Positions 13,971 to 21,548 of a stretch of 37,785 bases of DNA are shown here, one piece after another. Below the pieces are notes generated by a model. The model searched no databases. It saw only the letters and a program-made list of their open reading frames with translations, and had not been told where the DNA came from. The translations under genes and the position numbers were made by a program. The stretch is taken from contig BDSY01000039.1 in assembly GCA_002897895.1 (NCBI GenBank), forward strand, positions 1-37,785. The letters run 5' to 3'. This DNA comes from a bacterium BMS3Abin06 (GTDB taxonomy: Bacteria; Nitrospirota; Thermodesulfovibrionia; UBA6902). The first letter of the stretch is position 1, and each line of letters begins with the position of its first letter.

Positions 13971-15437
13971 TCAGATATTGTATCTTTTCCTCAGGCTGTA
14001 AACCGACGGCCTGCTAATCCCCAGGACTCTTGCCACTTTTGAAATATTATTATTGCAATGCCTCAGCGCTTCAATCAGTTTTTGTTTCTCTATGGAATAT
14101 CTGACTTCTTTCAGAGATTTCACTGTATCAACCTGCACAACCGGGACATCCAGGCCCAGATCCTGAGGCGTTACGGATGATTCTCCGGACATTACAACCG
14201 CCCTTCTTATCCTGTTAATAATTTCCCGTACATTGCCGGGCCACTCATAGCTTTTGATGACACCTATTGCCTCGGAAGAAAAAGTTTTGTTTACGTTCAA
14301 TTCCCTGGAAAATTTATTCAGAAAATATCTGGCGAGTATTACTTTGTCTTCCCCTCTGTCCCTGACAGGCGGCAAATGAATATTGAAAACATCCAATCTG
14401 TAAAAAAGGTCTTTTCTGAAAGATCCGTTTGCTATAACCGACTTAATGTCCCTGTTCGTTGCTGCAATAAGCCTTGCGTCAACTTTCCTGCCATTGTTGG
14501 ATCCGATTTTTTCAACAATCCTGTCTTCAAGAAACCTTAATAGTTTTGATTGTAGATTCGGCGAAAGCTCTCCGATTTCATCAAGAAAAATGGTTCCGCC
14601 GTCAGCATATTCAAATTTCCCTATTTTACTTGCGTGGGCCCCTGTAAATGCCCCTTTTTCATGGCCGAAGAGTTCTGATTCAAGGAGGTTATCCGGAATT
14701 GCCGCACAATTTATAGTCACAAAAGGCTTGTTTCGCCGCTGACTTCTCTCATGGATGGCCATAGCTGTCAGTTCTTTCCCTGTTCCGCTCTCACCGGTAA
14801 TAAGCACAGGTATCTCCGTAGGCGCTACTTTTCTGATCATTGAAAAGACGTCAAGCACACCCCTGCTTGATCCTACAAATTCTTCATTAATATCAAGGTT
14901 TTTGCCTATCTTTAAAATCTCGACATCTATAAAATTAAGTATCTTGTAAATGTCCTCAATGGAAAATGATTTACTCTTTAAATCAAGCCGGTTAAGAAAA
15001 GACTCTTTTTCATGCTCTACTATATAGCCCTGCGAGTAAAAATTAAGACCCCATCCGCACCTGTCGCATTTTCTGAATTTCTGAGTGTTTTCTTTCCCAC
15101 AGTAAGGACATGAAAGATCATCCACAATATTTTCTTTAATATAATCCCAGAGCTTTAATTTGGCATCCCTGTTCAAATTATAAAAGCGTGCCGCAAATCC
15201 GTCATTTTCAAGGCGTGTTACCTCACCCAGGATTTCAAATTCTCCATGTTTCGGCAGATCATATTTCAGACCCACAACGGCTTTTTCAGCAGAAGGACGC
15301 TCATAATCAATAAATGCGCCGCTCAGACTGAGGGAGGTAATTTTAGCCTCTGTTTCCGTAACACCCTTTCCTCCTTTATTGTCTGCAATGACAAATACGG
15401 GCAGATCAACTTTACATCTGACATCTAACCGGGACAT
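13971..15437 (-). CDS. Sigma-54 activator with PilZ domain and zinc ribbon
   Basis: This 488-residue protein is not a normal response regulator. Its first 100 residues look like a PilZ domain, the c-di-GMP-binding fold: an RxxxR motif at R3-R7 (RLDVR) and an SLSLSG turn (35-40) in place of D/NxSxxG. A four-cysteine zinc ribbon follows (C110-x2-C113, C124-x2-C127). The AAA+ domain is complete: Walker A GESGTGKE (215-222), GAFTGA (262-267) and Walker B TIFLDEIGE (282-290). A Fis-type helix-turn-helix ends the protein (SKVARVLGISRPSVYSLRKR). It probably activates sigma-54 promoters in response to c-di-GMP, though the first glycine-motif residue is non-canonical, so binding is not certain. GGGGAGG precedes the ATG at 15437. 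Confidence 0.88.
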   Translation of the reverse strand: MSRLDVRCKVDLPVFVIADNKGGKGVTETEAKITSLSLSGAFIDYERPSAEKAVVGLKYDLPKHGEFEILGEVTRLENDGFAARFYNLNRDAKLKLWDYIKENIVDDLSCPYCGKENTQKFRKCDRCGWGLNFYSQGYIVEHEKESFLNRLDLKSKSFSIEDIYKILNFIDVEILKIGKNLDINEEFVGSSRGVLDVFSMIRKVAPTEIPVLITGESGTGKELTAMAIHERSQRRNKPFVTINCAAIPDNLLESELFGHEKGAFTGAHASKIGKFEYADGGTIFLDEIGELSPNLQSKLLRFLEDRIVEKIGSNNGRKVDARLIAATNRDIKSVIANGSFRKDLFYRLDVFNIHLPPVRDRGEDKVILARYFLNKFSRELNVNKTFSSEAIGVIKSYEWPGNVREIINRIRRAVVMSGESSVTPQDLGLDVPVVQVDTVKSLKEVRYSIEKQKLIEALRHCNNNISKVARVLGISRPSVYSLRKRYNI

Positions 15438-15497
15438 AACATTTCCTCCCCTGTGGAATATTTAATCAATTGTTTTAATTAGGGAAAATATATATAA

Positions 15498-15526
15498 ACC
15501 ATAACATATAAAGACGCACTTGTCAA
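15498..15526 (-). promoter_or_regulatory. Candidate sigma-70 promoter of the PilZ-type activator gene
   Basis: The minus strand has TTGACA (15526-15521), a 17-bp spacer and TATGGT (15503-15498). The -35 is perfect and the -10 is moderate. It is about 60 bases upstream of the ATG at 15437. Confidence 0.5.
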
Positions 15527-15611
15527 GAAATTTTACACATAATTTTACATATCTTGCGAGAGGATATTTATTAAAAAAAGAGGGGAATTATAATTAAGGC
15601 AACAGGTTATC

Positions 15612-15740
15612 TCAATGAGAACCGTGGATAAGAACAGGCAGGCATTTAACACATACGTATAACAACTCCCCCTTATATTCACATGAAAGTAAAATAACTT
15701 CTTCGCTTGCAACACCGCAATTCAGGCACTTATGCTCCAT
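15612..15740 (-). CDS. Small four-cysteine zinc-ribbon-like protein (42 residues)
   Basis: The frame encodes MEHKCLNCGVASEEVILLSC and continues through YVCVKCLPVLIHGSH. There are two C-x2-C pairs (C5/C8 and C30/C33) and one further cysteine at C20, a pattern that fits a small zinc ribbon. The start overlaps the 3' end of the DUF1858 gene by 11 bases, which supports translational coupling and argues that the frame is real. Its function is unknown. Similar CxxC...VCVxxLPxLIHG microproteins next to DUF1858 proteins are a pairing I recall from anaerobes, without being able to confirm it here. It is regulated with DUF1858. Confidence 0.7.
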   Translation of the reverse strand: MEHKCLNCGVASEEVILLSCEYKGELLYVCVKCLPVLIHGSH

Positions 15741-15954
15741 TACTATTCTCCGCGAGCTCCATGATTGCCGTCACGACCTTCTCAGGGTCCATGTTATGCA
15801 TTGTGGCTCCGAAAGCAATCGACTCCACATTAATGCCCGGACATGTAAAACAACCGTTACCGAAAAATTTCTCTATTACCTTTTCTGCGCCGGGCACTGT
15901 TTTAATCACATCTCCTATGATAGAGTCTTTTGTTACTTCAATGTTATCACTCAT
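15730..15954 (-). CDS. DUF1858 domain protein
   Basis: This 74-residue protein consists of one DUF1858 domain (about 6-65), the small helical domain also found at the N-terminus of ScdA/RIC iron-sulfur repair proteins. The signature is visible as SIIGDVIKTVPGAEKVIEKFFGNGCFTCPG, with the paired cysteines in GCFTCPG. Stand-alone members are common in anaerobes and are thought to act in redox or iron-sulfur chemistry, but the reaction is not established. GGGAGGAG lies four bases before the ATG at 15954. It heads a two-gene unit with the zinc-ribbon microprotein. An FNR-type palindrome upstream (16075-16090) suggests control by oxygen or NO. Confidence 0.85.
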   Translation of the reverse strand: MSDNIEVTKDSIIGDVIKTVPGAEKVIEKFFGNGCFTCPGINVESIAFGATMHNMDPEKVVTAIMELAENSNGA

Positions 15955-16047
15955 ATTCTCCTCCCTGATAGACTTTTATTAAACCTGAGCACGCAGATTT
16001 CAAAGGATGATTAAACGGGTCATCTGTGTAATCAGGATTGTATTTTT

Positions 16048-16090
16048 AGTTTAGACAAAAAATCCTTTGCAGTCTATGATTTGAATCATA
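16048..16090 (-). promoter_or_regulatory. FNR-type palindrome (16075-16090) and -10 ahead of the DUF1858 gene
   Basis: TATGATTTGAATCATA is a near-perfect 16-bp palindrome containing the TGAT-N4-ATCA core of FNR/DNR-family sites. Downstream on the minus strand, 21 bases later, is TAAACT (16053-16048), a fair -10. This puts the palindrome centre near -41.5, the class II activator position. The start of transcription would be near 16041, leaving an 86-base leader. Confidence 0.6.
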
Positions 16091-16114
16091 CAAATAGAAA
16101 AAGAAGGAAAGAAA

Positions 16115-16516
16115 CTACACAGACTTGACTGTTTTCAGCATATTGAATGCAAACAGGACAACTGAAATCAATGTCAATAATGACGATACTAAAAGTACTG
16201 TTTCAGACAGAGGATACTCTCCCCTGCCGGCAAACGGCCAGCTTACGGCCATTCCGGCAAGACCTGCATTAGCCAGCCAGAATTGAATCTTCATAATCAC
16301 GGGGCTGTATATAAGCCTGCCGCTGAATTTAGGCAATATATGATATCCCACACCGTAAATCATCATGGACATAAAACCCAGCAGGTTCAAGTGAACATGA
16401 ACCGGAACATAGTAACCCGACACCCCAGGCCATAAAAGCATACCAACGCCGGTCATCACACCCGCCATAAAATAAATAACACTCATCCTGAGATACCAGA
16501 CAATTACAGGTTCCAT
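16115..16516 (-). CDS. Small membrane protein related to heme-copper oxidase subunit I
   Basis: This 133-residue protein has four hydrophobic helices. The first two carry VIWYLRMSVIYFMAGVMTG and a histidine-bearing segment VPVHVHLNLLGFMSMMIYG, followed by GYHILPKFSG. This resembles a fragment of cbb3/NorB-type subunit I (HxHLN...G.GYHILP), reduced to about a third of full length. Small proteins of this kind are encoded as separate genes in many anaerobes. Whether they bind heme is unknown, but histidines in HVHLN and GYHI are available. GGGGAG lies four bases before the ATG at 16516. The gene is 47 bases downstream of the NifU-like gene and probably in one operon with it. It is too regular to be a pseudogene. 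Confidence 0.72.
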   Translation of the reverse strand: MEPVIVWYLRMSVIYFMAGVMTGVGMLLWPGVSGYYVPVHVHLNLLGFMSMMIYGVGYHILPKFSGRLIYSPVIMKIQFWLANAGLAGMAVSWPFAGRGEYPLSETVLLVSSLLTLISVVLFAFNMLKTVKSV

Positions 16517-16563
16517 GAATCTCCCCTCATATTCTTATCTCTGTTTATATTTCCCTGAATTCA

Positions 16564-16788
16564 TCACACCTGCTCAACGGCTTTTATCTCCGGCACCTCT
16601 TTCTTTATGGTTTCTTCAATTGCATTTTTAAGCGTCATTGTAGACATGGGACATCCTGAACACGCACCGGTCAGTTTAACTTTTACAATGCCGTCATCCT
16701 GGACATCAACAAGTTCAACATCGCCGCCATCCCGCTGCAGTAAGGGCCGTACCTTCCCCAATACTTCCTCAACCTTATCTTTTAACAT
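16564..16788 (-). CDS. NifU-like iron-sulfur scaffold domain protein
   Basis: This 74-residue protein consists of the C-terminal domain of NifU (Nfu-type). The signature is complete: [14 protein letters not shown] followed by [18 protein letters not shown], whose CSGC pair assembles or carries an Fe-S cluster as a dimer. The length matches stand-alone Nfu proteins. The ATG at 16788 has AGGAGG upstream. A TATAAT box and an FNR-type palindrome lie further upstream. The oxidase-subunit-like membrane protein follows after 47 bases. It presumably supplies Fe-S clusters under low-oxygen conditions. Confidence 0.93.
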   Translation of the reverse strand: MLKDKVEEVLGKVRPLLQRDGGDVELVDVQDDGIVKVKLTGACSGCPMSTMTLKNAIEETIKKEVPEIKAVEQV

Positions 16789-16821
16789 ATAACCCTCCTG
16801 ATATAGAATTTTAATGTTTTT

Positions 16822-16863
16822 ATTATAACGTATGTGACAATTTATTCTATGATTTCAATCATA
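16822..16863 (-). promoter_or_regulatory. FNR-type palindrome (16848-16863) and TATAAT ahead of the NifU-like gene
   Basis: TATGATTTCAATCATA is the same palindrome as at 16075-16090 with only a central base changed. On the minus strand a perfect TATAAT (16827-16822) follows after 20 bases, with no good -35. The palindrome centre is thus near -41, as for class II CRP/FNR activation. Transcription would start near 16815, giving a leader of about 27 bases with AGGAGG. Confidence 0.65.
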
Positions 16864-17076
16864 AAGAAATATAGCAACAGTTCAGCTATCAGTTGCAGAA
16901 ATTTGAATTTCAATTAGAGGGGGCTTAAAAGAATTGCATATCCCCCTTTCTCTGGCAAAGTCGATGCTATCCTTCACGAAAGTTCGCTTCAGAAGCGGCG
17001 GGATATTATAAGTGTTATGTTTTTTATTCGCTTTTCCTCGTGATATTTACCGCCGTACAGGCTATGCCGAAAATGG
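16864..17076. other. Gap between the redox operon and hsdR
   Basis: About 210 bases contain no gene, terminator or repeat I can support. It is the left border of the restriction-modification locus. I see no direct repeats or integrase site. Confidence 0.5.
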
Positions 17077-20000
17077 TTATTCCCCATGTGTAAGCTCTTC
17101 CGCTATTAATTCAGCTTGTTTCAAAATTGTTTCAGTTGCCAGTTTCTGCATATCAGGTGGATAGCCATACTGACGTAATGTTCTTTTTACAATGACCTTT
17201 AATTTTGCCTTTACGCTTTCCTTGATTGTCCAGTCAATGGATGCATTGGCCTTTACCTTTTCAAATAACACAACTGCCAATTCCCTCAGTTTGTCTTTTT
17301 GCATTACCTCCCGTGCGCTGTCGTTATTGGCAATAGCTGTATAAAAAGCATATTCAAAATCAGACAACCCCATTTCCTGAGGTTCTTTATCCATCTCCTG
17401 TATTTCTTTGCTCAATTGAATGAGTTCTTCAATAACTTCCGCTGCCGTTATGATTTTGTTGTGATATTTCTTGATGGACTTTTCCAGCATTTCCATGAGG
17501 GATTTACTTTGTATCAAATTCTTTTTGGTTCTTGTTTTTATTTCATCATTCAGCAGTTTTTTCAGAACTTCCAGGGCAATGTTTTTATGCTCCATGTTTT
17601 TGACTTCCAAAAGAAAATCTTCTGAAAGGATGGAAATATCCGGTTTTTTGATCCCGGCGGCATCGAAAACATCAATTACCTGCTCACTCACCAGCGCCTT
17701 ATCGATCACCTGTCTGATGGCTGTTTCAACTTCTTCGTCTGTTTTGCCTGAGCCGGTGCCGTCAAATTTGGCCAGTCGGGATTTTACCGCCTGAAAAAAG
17801 GAGACCTCATCTTTAACATCCATGGCCTGTTCATGGGGGATGGCAATGGAAAAAACCTGTGACAGAGCGGTTACTTCATTGATGTATCGCTTTTTTCCAT
17901 TTTCCAGACCCAGAATGTGTTCTACAGCAGCGAGTATCAGAGAGAGCTTCTTTCCTGTGTCAGCCTCAAAATATTCTTCATAGGCAAACCCATGAAACAT
18001 CTGGGAAACGACTTCCAGTTTCTCCAGCATTATCTGCACAGCTTTTTCCTGTGCAATGGCCGGATCACCCTTACCACCGCTGTCCGAATAAAAGGACAAG
18101 GCTTTTTTAAGGTCTGATGCTATTCCTAAGTAATCCACCACCAGTCCGCCGGGCTTATCCTTGTAGACACGGTTTACCCGCGCAATGGCCTGCATCAGAT
18201 TATGGCCTTTCATGGGCTTATCTATGTAAAGGGTGTGCATAGAGGGCACATCAAAACCGGTCAGCCACATATCCCTGACAATCACCAGTTTGAGTTCATC
18301 TTCCGGGTCTTTCATTCTTTCGGCCAAGGCTCTGCGTTGGTCTTTGGTGGTGTGGTGTTTGGAAATTTCAGGGCCGTCAGAGGATGCGGAAGTCATCACT
18401 ACCTTGATGACACCTTTTTTCAGGTCGTCATTGTGCCACTCAGGTTTGATGTTGATAATTTCTTTATATAAATCGGCGGCAATCCGGCGGGACATGGCAA
18501 CAATCATCGCCTTGCCTTCAAAAACTTCCTGCCGCTGCTCAAAGTGACTGATAATATCACGGGCCACCTGCTTGATCCGGTCTTCACTGCCGATGAGCGC
18601 TTCCAGTTGTGTCCACTTTGCTTTAGCTTGTTGGGGCGAATAATCATTCGCCCGTACATCTTCATCCAAATCAAGTTCATCATCCAGATCAGAAACAAGT
18701 TTCTTGCCCTCTTTACTTAAGCTTATTCTGGCAAGCCTGCTCTCATAATAAATCCTGACCGTTGCCCCGTCTTCAATAGCTTGTGAAATATCGTAAATGT
18801 CAACGTAGTTGCCAAATACGGCAGGTGTATTCACATCTGTGCTTTCAATCGGTGTTCCGGTAAATCCCAGATAAGAGGCATTGGGCAACGCGTCCCGCAT
18901 ATACTTGGCAAAACCGTACACAATTTTCTTACCGATCACATTACCATCTACATCTTTGGCATCAATGGTCCTGGCCTTAAAGCCATACTGAGTCCGGTGG
19001 GCTTCATCGGCGATGACAATGATGTTTCTTCTCTCCGACAGGGTTTCATAAACATTGCCCTCATCGGGCTGGAATTTTTGAATGGTGGTAAACACCACGC
19101 CGCCTGATGCGACTTTGAGCAGCTCCTTCAAGTGGCCTCTGTCTTCCGCCTGCACCGGTTCCTGCCTGAGCAGTTGTTTTGATGCGGCGAAGGTATCAAA
19201 CAACTGGTCGTCCAGATCGTTTCTGTCGGTAATGACCAGAATCGTGGGATTATCCATTGCCAGGACAATCTTGCCAGTATAAAAAACCATGGACAATGAT
19301 TTGCCGCTTCCCTGTGTATGCCAGACCACACCGCCTTTCCGGTCGCCCACCGGTTGAGAATTCACCCCGGTAAGACCATAGCTTTCAGGTGATTCCATCA
19401 CTATCTGCCCATCTGAAGTGGCGGCGTCACAATAGCCCGATGCCCGCAAGGTCGATTCCACGGCACGATTTACTGCATAGTATTGATGATAGGATGCGAG
19501 CTTTTTCTCAGTTTGGATGGTAATAATCCCTGTTTCCCTGTCCTCTTTTTTTGATTTTTCAAAAACAATGAAATGACGTATAAGATCCAGTAGGGTTTTC
19601 TTATTAAGCATTCCCTTGATCAGGGTTTCCAATTGACCGATAAGTGGAGAAGCTTCCACCTTGCCATCTGCTGTCTTCCACGCCATAAAACGGCTGAGTC
19701 CGGCAGAGATGGAACCGGCTTTGGCTTCAAGGCCATCGGAAATAATCATCAAGCCGTTGTAGGTAAAGAGACTGGGGATCGTCTGCATGTAGGTCTGAAA
19801 CTGTCTGAATGCCGATATTACGGTAGCGTTTTCATCCGCCGGGTTTTTCAGCTCGATGACCACCAGAGGGAGGCCATTGACAAAAAGGACCACATCCGGT
19901 CTTTTGTTGACGTTGTTTTCGATGACGGTGAATTGGTTAGCAACGACAAAATCGTTATTTTCCGGATTATTAAAATCAATCAGCCAGACCAGATCACCAC

Positions 20001-20361
20001 GGCTGTGGCCGTCTTTTTGATAAGTGACTTTTATCCCCTCTGTCAGCATCCGGTGAAAGGCTTCATTGTTGGCAATGAGTTCAGGGGAAGCGAGCCTTAG
20101 AACCTGCTTGACAGCGTCTTCCCGGATATCAGCAGGAATAGTCGGGTTGATCCTGCCAACGGCTGTTTGCAGTCGCTCCATGAGCAGTACATCTTCAAAG
20201 CTTTGTCTTTCCGGTGTGTCGCTGTACCCCAGGGCACCCTCTCTGGCTTCGCCATTCACCTTGTCCGGTGCAATTGAAGGTGCGTAGATGTATTGGTAGC
20301 CTTGCTTTTCAAGTAGTTCGATGGCGAATTTTTCTATTTCTGATTCGGTGATTTTATGCAT
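17077..20361 (-). CDS. hsdR: Type I restriction enzyme, R subunit (HsdR)
   Basis: This is the motor and nuclease subunit of the type I RM system, 1094 residues from the chosen start. An N-terminal PD-(D/E)xK nuclease is visible: D156 in KRPDVV, and E170 and K172 in VVIELKNP. The SF2 helicase motor has Walker A WHTQGSGKS, motif II VIADEAHRT, motif III FTGTP and motif VI QAIARVNRVY. The C-terminal helical domain is complete. The start is set at 20361 (MHKITESEIEKF), which fits family N-termini and has AGGATGA upstream. An ATG at 20373 is in frame but lacks a site. Both lie inside the 3' end of RAYT1, so hsdR depends on that gene's DNA for initiation. hsdS, from which the complex needs specificity, is frameshifted. 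Confidence 0.95.
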   Translation of the reverse strand: MHKITESEIEKFAIELLEKQGYQYIYAPSIAPDKVNGEAREGALGYSDTPERQSFEDVLLMERLQTAVGRINPTIPADIREDAVKQVLRLASPELIANNEAFHRMLTEGIKVTYQKDGHSRGDLVWLIDFNNPENNDFVVANQFTVIENNVNKRPDVVLFVNGLPLVVIELKNPADENATVISAFRQFQTYMQTIPSLFTYNGLMIISDGLEAKAGSISAGLSRFMAWKTADGKVEASPLIGQLETLIKGMLNKKTLLDLIRHFIVFEKSKKEDRETGIITIQTEKKLASYHQYYAVNRAVESTLRASGYCDAATSDGQIVMESPESYGLTGVNSQPVGDRKGGVVWHTQGSGKSLSMVFYTGKIVLAMDNPTILVITDRNDLDDQLFDTFAASKQLLRQEPVQAEDRGHLKELLKVASGGVVFTTIQKFQPDEGNVYETLSERRNIIVIADEAHRTQYGFKARTIDAKDVDGNVIGKKIVYGFAKYMRDALPNASYLGFTGTPIESTDVNTPAVFGNYVDIYDISQAIEDGATVRIYYESRLARISLSKEGKKLVSDLDDELDLDEDVRANDYSPQQAKAKWTQLEALIGSEDRIKQVARDIISHFEQRQEVFEGKAMIVAMSRRIAADLYKEIINIKPEWHNDDLKKGVIKVVMTSASSDGPEISKHHTTKDQRRALAERMKDPEDELKLVIVRDMWLTGFDVPSMHTLYIDKPMKGHNLMQAIARVNRVYKDKPGGLVVDYLGIASDLKKALSFYSDSGGKGDPAIAQEKAVQIMLEKLEVVSQMFHGFAYEEYFEADTGKKLSLILAAVEHILGLENGKKRYINEVTALSQVFSIAIPHEQAMDVKDEVSFFQAVKSRLAKFDGTGSGKTDEEVETAIRQVIDKALVSEQVIDVFDAAGIKKPDISILSEDFLLEVKNMEHKNIALEVLKKLLNDEIKTRTKKNLIQSKSLMEMLEKSIKKYHNKIITAAEVIEELIQLSKEIQEMDKEPQEMGLSDFEYAFYTAIANNDSAREVMQKDKLRELAVVLFEKVKANASIDWTIKESVKAKLKVIVKRTLRQYGYPPDMQKLATETILKQAELIAEELTHGE

Positions 20362-20977
20362 AATATTTATCATCCTGCCATTTCAGAGGATTGGTTTGAA
20401 TATAATCTGATATTTGATAATATGATTTTTCATTACGGATAATATGTTCGTAATAATTACGTTGCCATAATTTTTTGTCAAAGCGAGGCCAATCATTATT
20501 TTTAACCCCATCCGTATATCGTTTTGTGGTTAATGTTTTAAACCGATGCATAACATCGGATAATGACATCGTAGGGGCACCCCCCCGTGGTTGCCCTTTT
20601 GTTGGCGGTTGCCGGGTTGTTGTTGGCACATTTGTTTGTTGCAATTCATTGACAGGGTGGGTACAGACAGGGCAGGCACGGGGGCCAGCCCCTACAGGTT
20701 TGGGATTGGATGAAATTTGAATGATTCCATGAATATGATTTGGCATAACAACACATTCATGAACATTAAATCCATGATAATATTCCGGTATTTCATGCCA
20801 TATGGTTTTAATCATTATGCCCGCGTCATTTAAAATCATTCCTCCTTTTTCAATTTCCCCGAACAAACACAATCGATTTTGTGTACAAGTGGTAATGAAA
20901 TATAAACCCTCCTTTGAATAATCATATCCTTTCAATCGAATAGAACGGCGGTGATGGATATCAGGATTGTATTTCAT
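20354..20977 (-). CDS. REP-associated tyrosine transposase, RAYT1
   Basis: This 207-residue Y1 transposase is related to IS200/IS605 TnpA. It has the HUH motif VVMPNHIHGII (H81, H83) and a C-terminal catalytic region YYQISDYIQTNPLKW with the tyrosine of the YIxxNPxKW signature. Residues 94-136 are an insertion of low complexity (PVGAGPRACPVC ... KGQPRGGAPT) encoded by an inverted pair of GTAGGGGC-type REP sequences. RAYTs process such palindromes and are usually single-copy and vertically kept. The ATG at 20977 overlaps the RhuM stop by four bases (ATGA), and the 3' end overlaps hsdR. It is thus built into the RM operon and is not flanked as a free transposon. Confidence 0.93.
   Translation of the reverse strand: MKYNPDIHHRRSIRLKGYDYSKEGLYFITTCTQNRLCLFGEIEKGGMILNDAGIMIKTIWHEIPEYYHGFNVHECVVMPNHIHGIIQISSNPKPVGAGPRACPVCTHPVNELQQTNVPTTTRQPPTKGQPRGGAPTMSLSDVMHRFKTLTTKRYTDGVKNNDWPRFDKKLWQRNYYEHIIRNEKSYYQISDYIQTNPLKWQDDKYYA
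20571..20695. repeat. Inverted pair of REP sequences inside RAYT1 (BIME-like)
   Basis: The plus strand has GTAGGGGCACCCCCCCGTGG at 20571-20590. The minus strand has GTAGGGGCTGGCCCCCGTGC reading from 20695 to 20676. Both then continue with TGCCC, so the two share GTAGGGGC-N4-CCCCGTG-N2-TGCCC. They are inverted and about 75 bases apart, and both are translated in frame within RAYT1. The total length keeps the frame open. Confidence 0.8.
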
Positions 20978-21531
20978 ATTTTTAAACGGGCTTCAGTGCT
21001 CATCAGTTTTGGCAACAAAGTGTCACTGATCTCCCGGATGCGCTCAAGCATTTCATCAAAGTAATCTTTTCCAAAATGCTTAATCTGTTTAAGTCTTTCA
21101 TCATCCATGACAAAGCCCTTGATGATATATTCATGCAGGATTTCCGTTGCCCATTTTCGAAACTCTCTATCTCTATGAGAATTTACCCGGTAGCCGACCG
21201 CTGTAATAGCCCGCAAATTGTAATATTTAACCTCTTTTTCCTGGGTTTTCCCTTCAATTGCCCCATGTTGGGTGGTATGTCGGAAATTCCGACATACCAG
21301 TTTTTGATCCAATTCACCTTCATCGAAAATTTTCTTGAAGTGTTCGGTTATGGTGCTTCTGCCTTTCTCGAATAGTTCCGCAATTTTCTTTTGGGTCAGC
21401 CAGAGGGTGTCATTTTGAAAGAAGACATCGATATTTACTTTACCGTTTGCGGTTTGGAAAATGACAAAGTTTGAGAATAATTCTAATGATGAATTTTGTT
21501 TTGCCGGTTTTGCAGTATTCTTTTTAGTCAT
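20974..21531 (-). CDS. RhuM-family protein with an HsdS-type C-terminus
   Basis: This 185-residue protein (from the ATG at 21531) matches RhuM, a family often found near RM systems and first named from a Salmonella pathogenicity island. The typical core is visible: DTLWLTQKKIAELFEKGRSTITEHFKKIFDEGEL, then YNLRAITAVGYRVNSHRDREFRKWATEIL. That core includes a winged-helix-like DNA-binding segment and the Bro-N-related tail FVMDDERLKQ. RhuM normally continues for over 100 residues. Here it stops after MLERIREI and is followed by SDTLLPKLMSTEARLKI, which copies the HsdS C-terminus (NTLLPKLMSGEVRV). The protein is therefore truncated and chimeric. A TTG at 21552 is an alternative start, but GGATGG supports 21531. 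The biochemical role of RhuM is unknown. Confidence 0.85.
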   Translation of the reverse strand: MTKKNTAKPAKQNSSLELFSNFVIFQTANGKVNIDVFFQNDTLWLTQKKIAELFEKGRSTITEHFKKIFDEGELDQKLVCRNFRHTTQHGAIEGKTQEKEVKYYNLRAITAVGYRVNSHRDREFRKWATEILHEYIIKGFVMDDERLKQIKHFGKDYFDEMLERIREISDTLLPKLMSTEARLKI

Positions 21532-21548
21532 TTTATACCATCCGGATT

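Noticed and set aside
16868..16900. Additional copy of the AACCGTTCACAGTTATCAG repeat
   Set aside because: AACAGTTCAGCTATCAGTTG shares only scattered bases and is not a convincing family member.
16990..17040. Short open frame (GKVDAILHESSLQKRRD...) downstream of hsdR
   Set aside because: About 30 codons with no start, no ribosome site and no recognised family.
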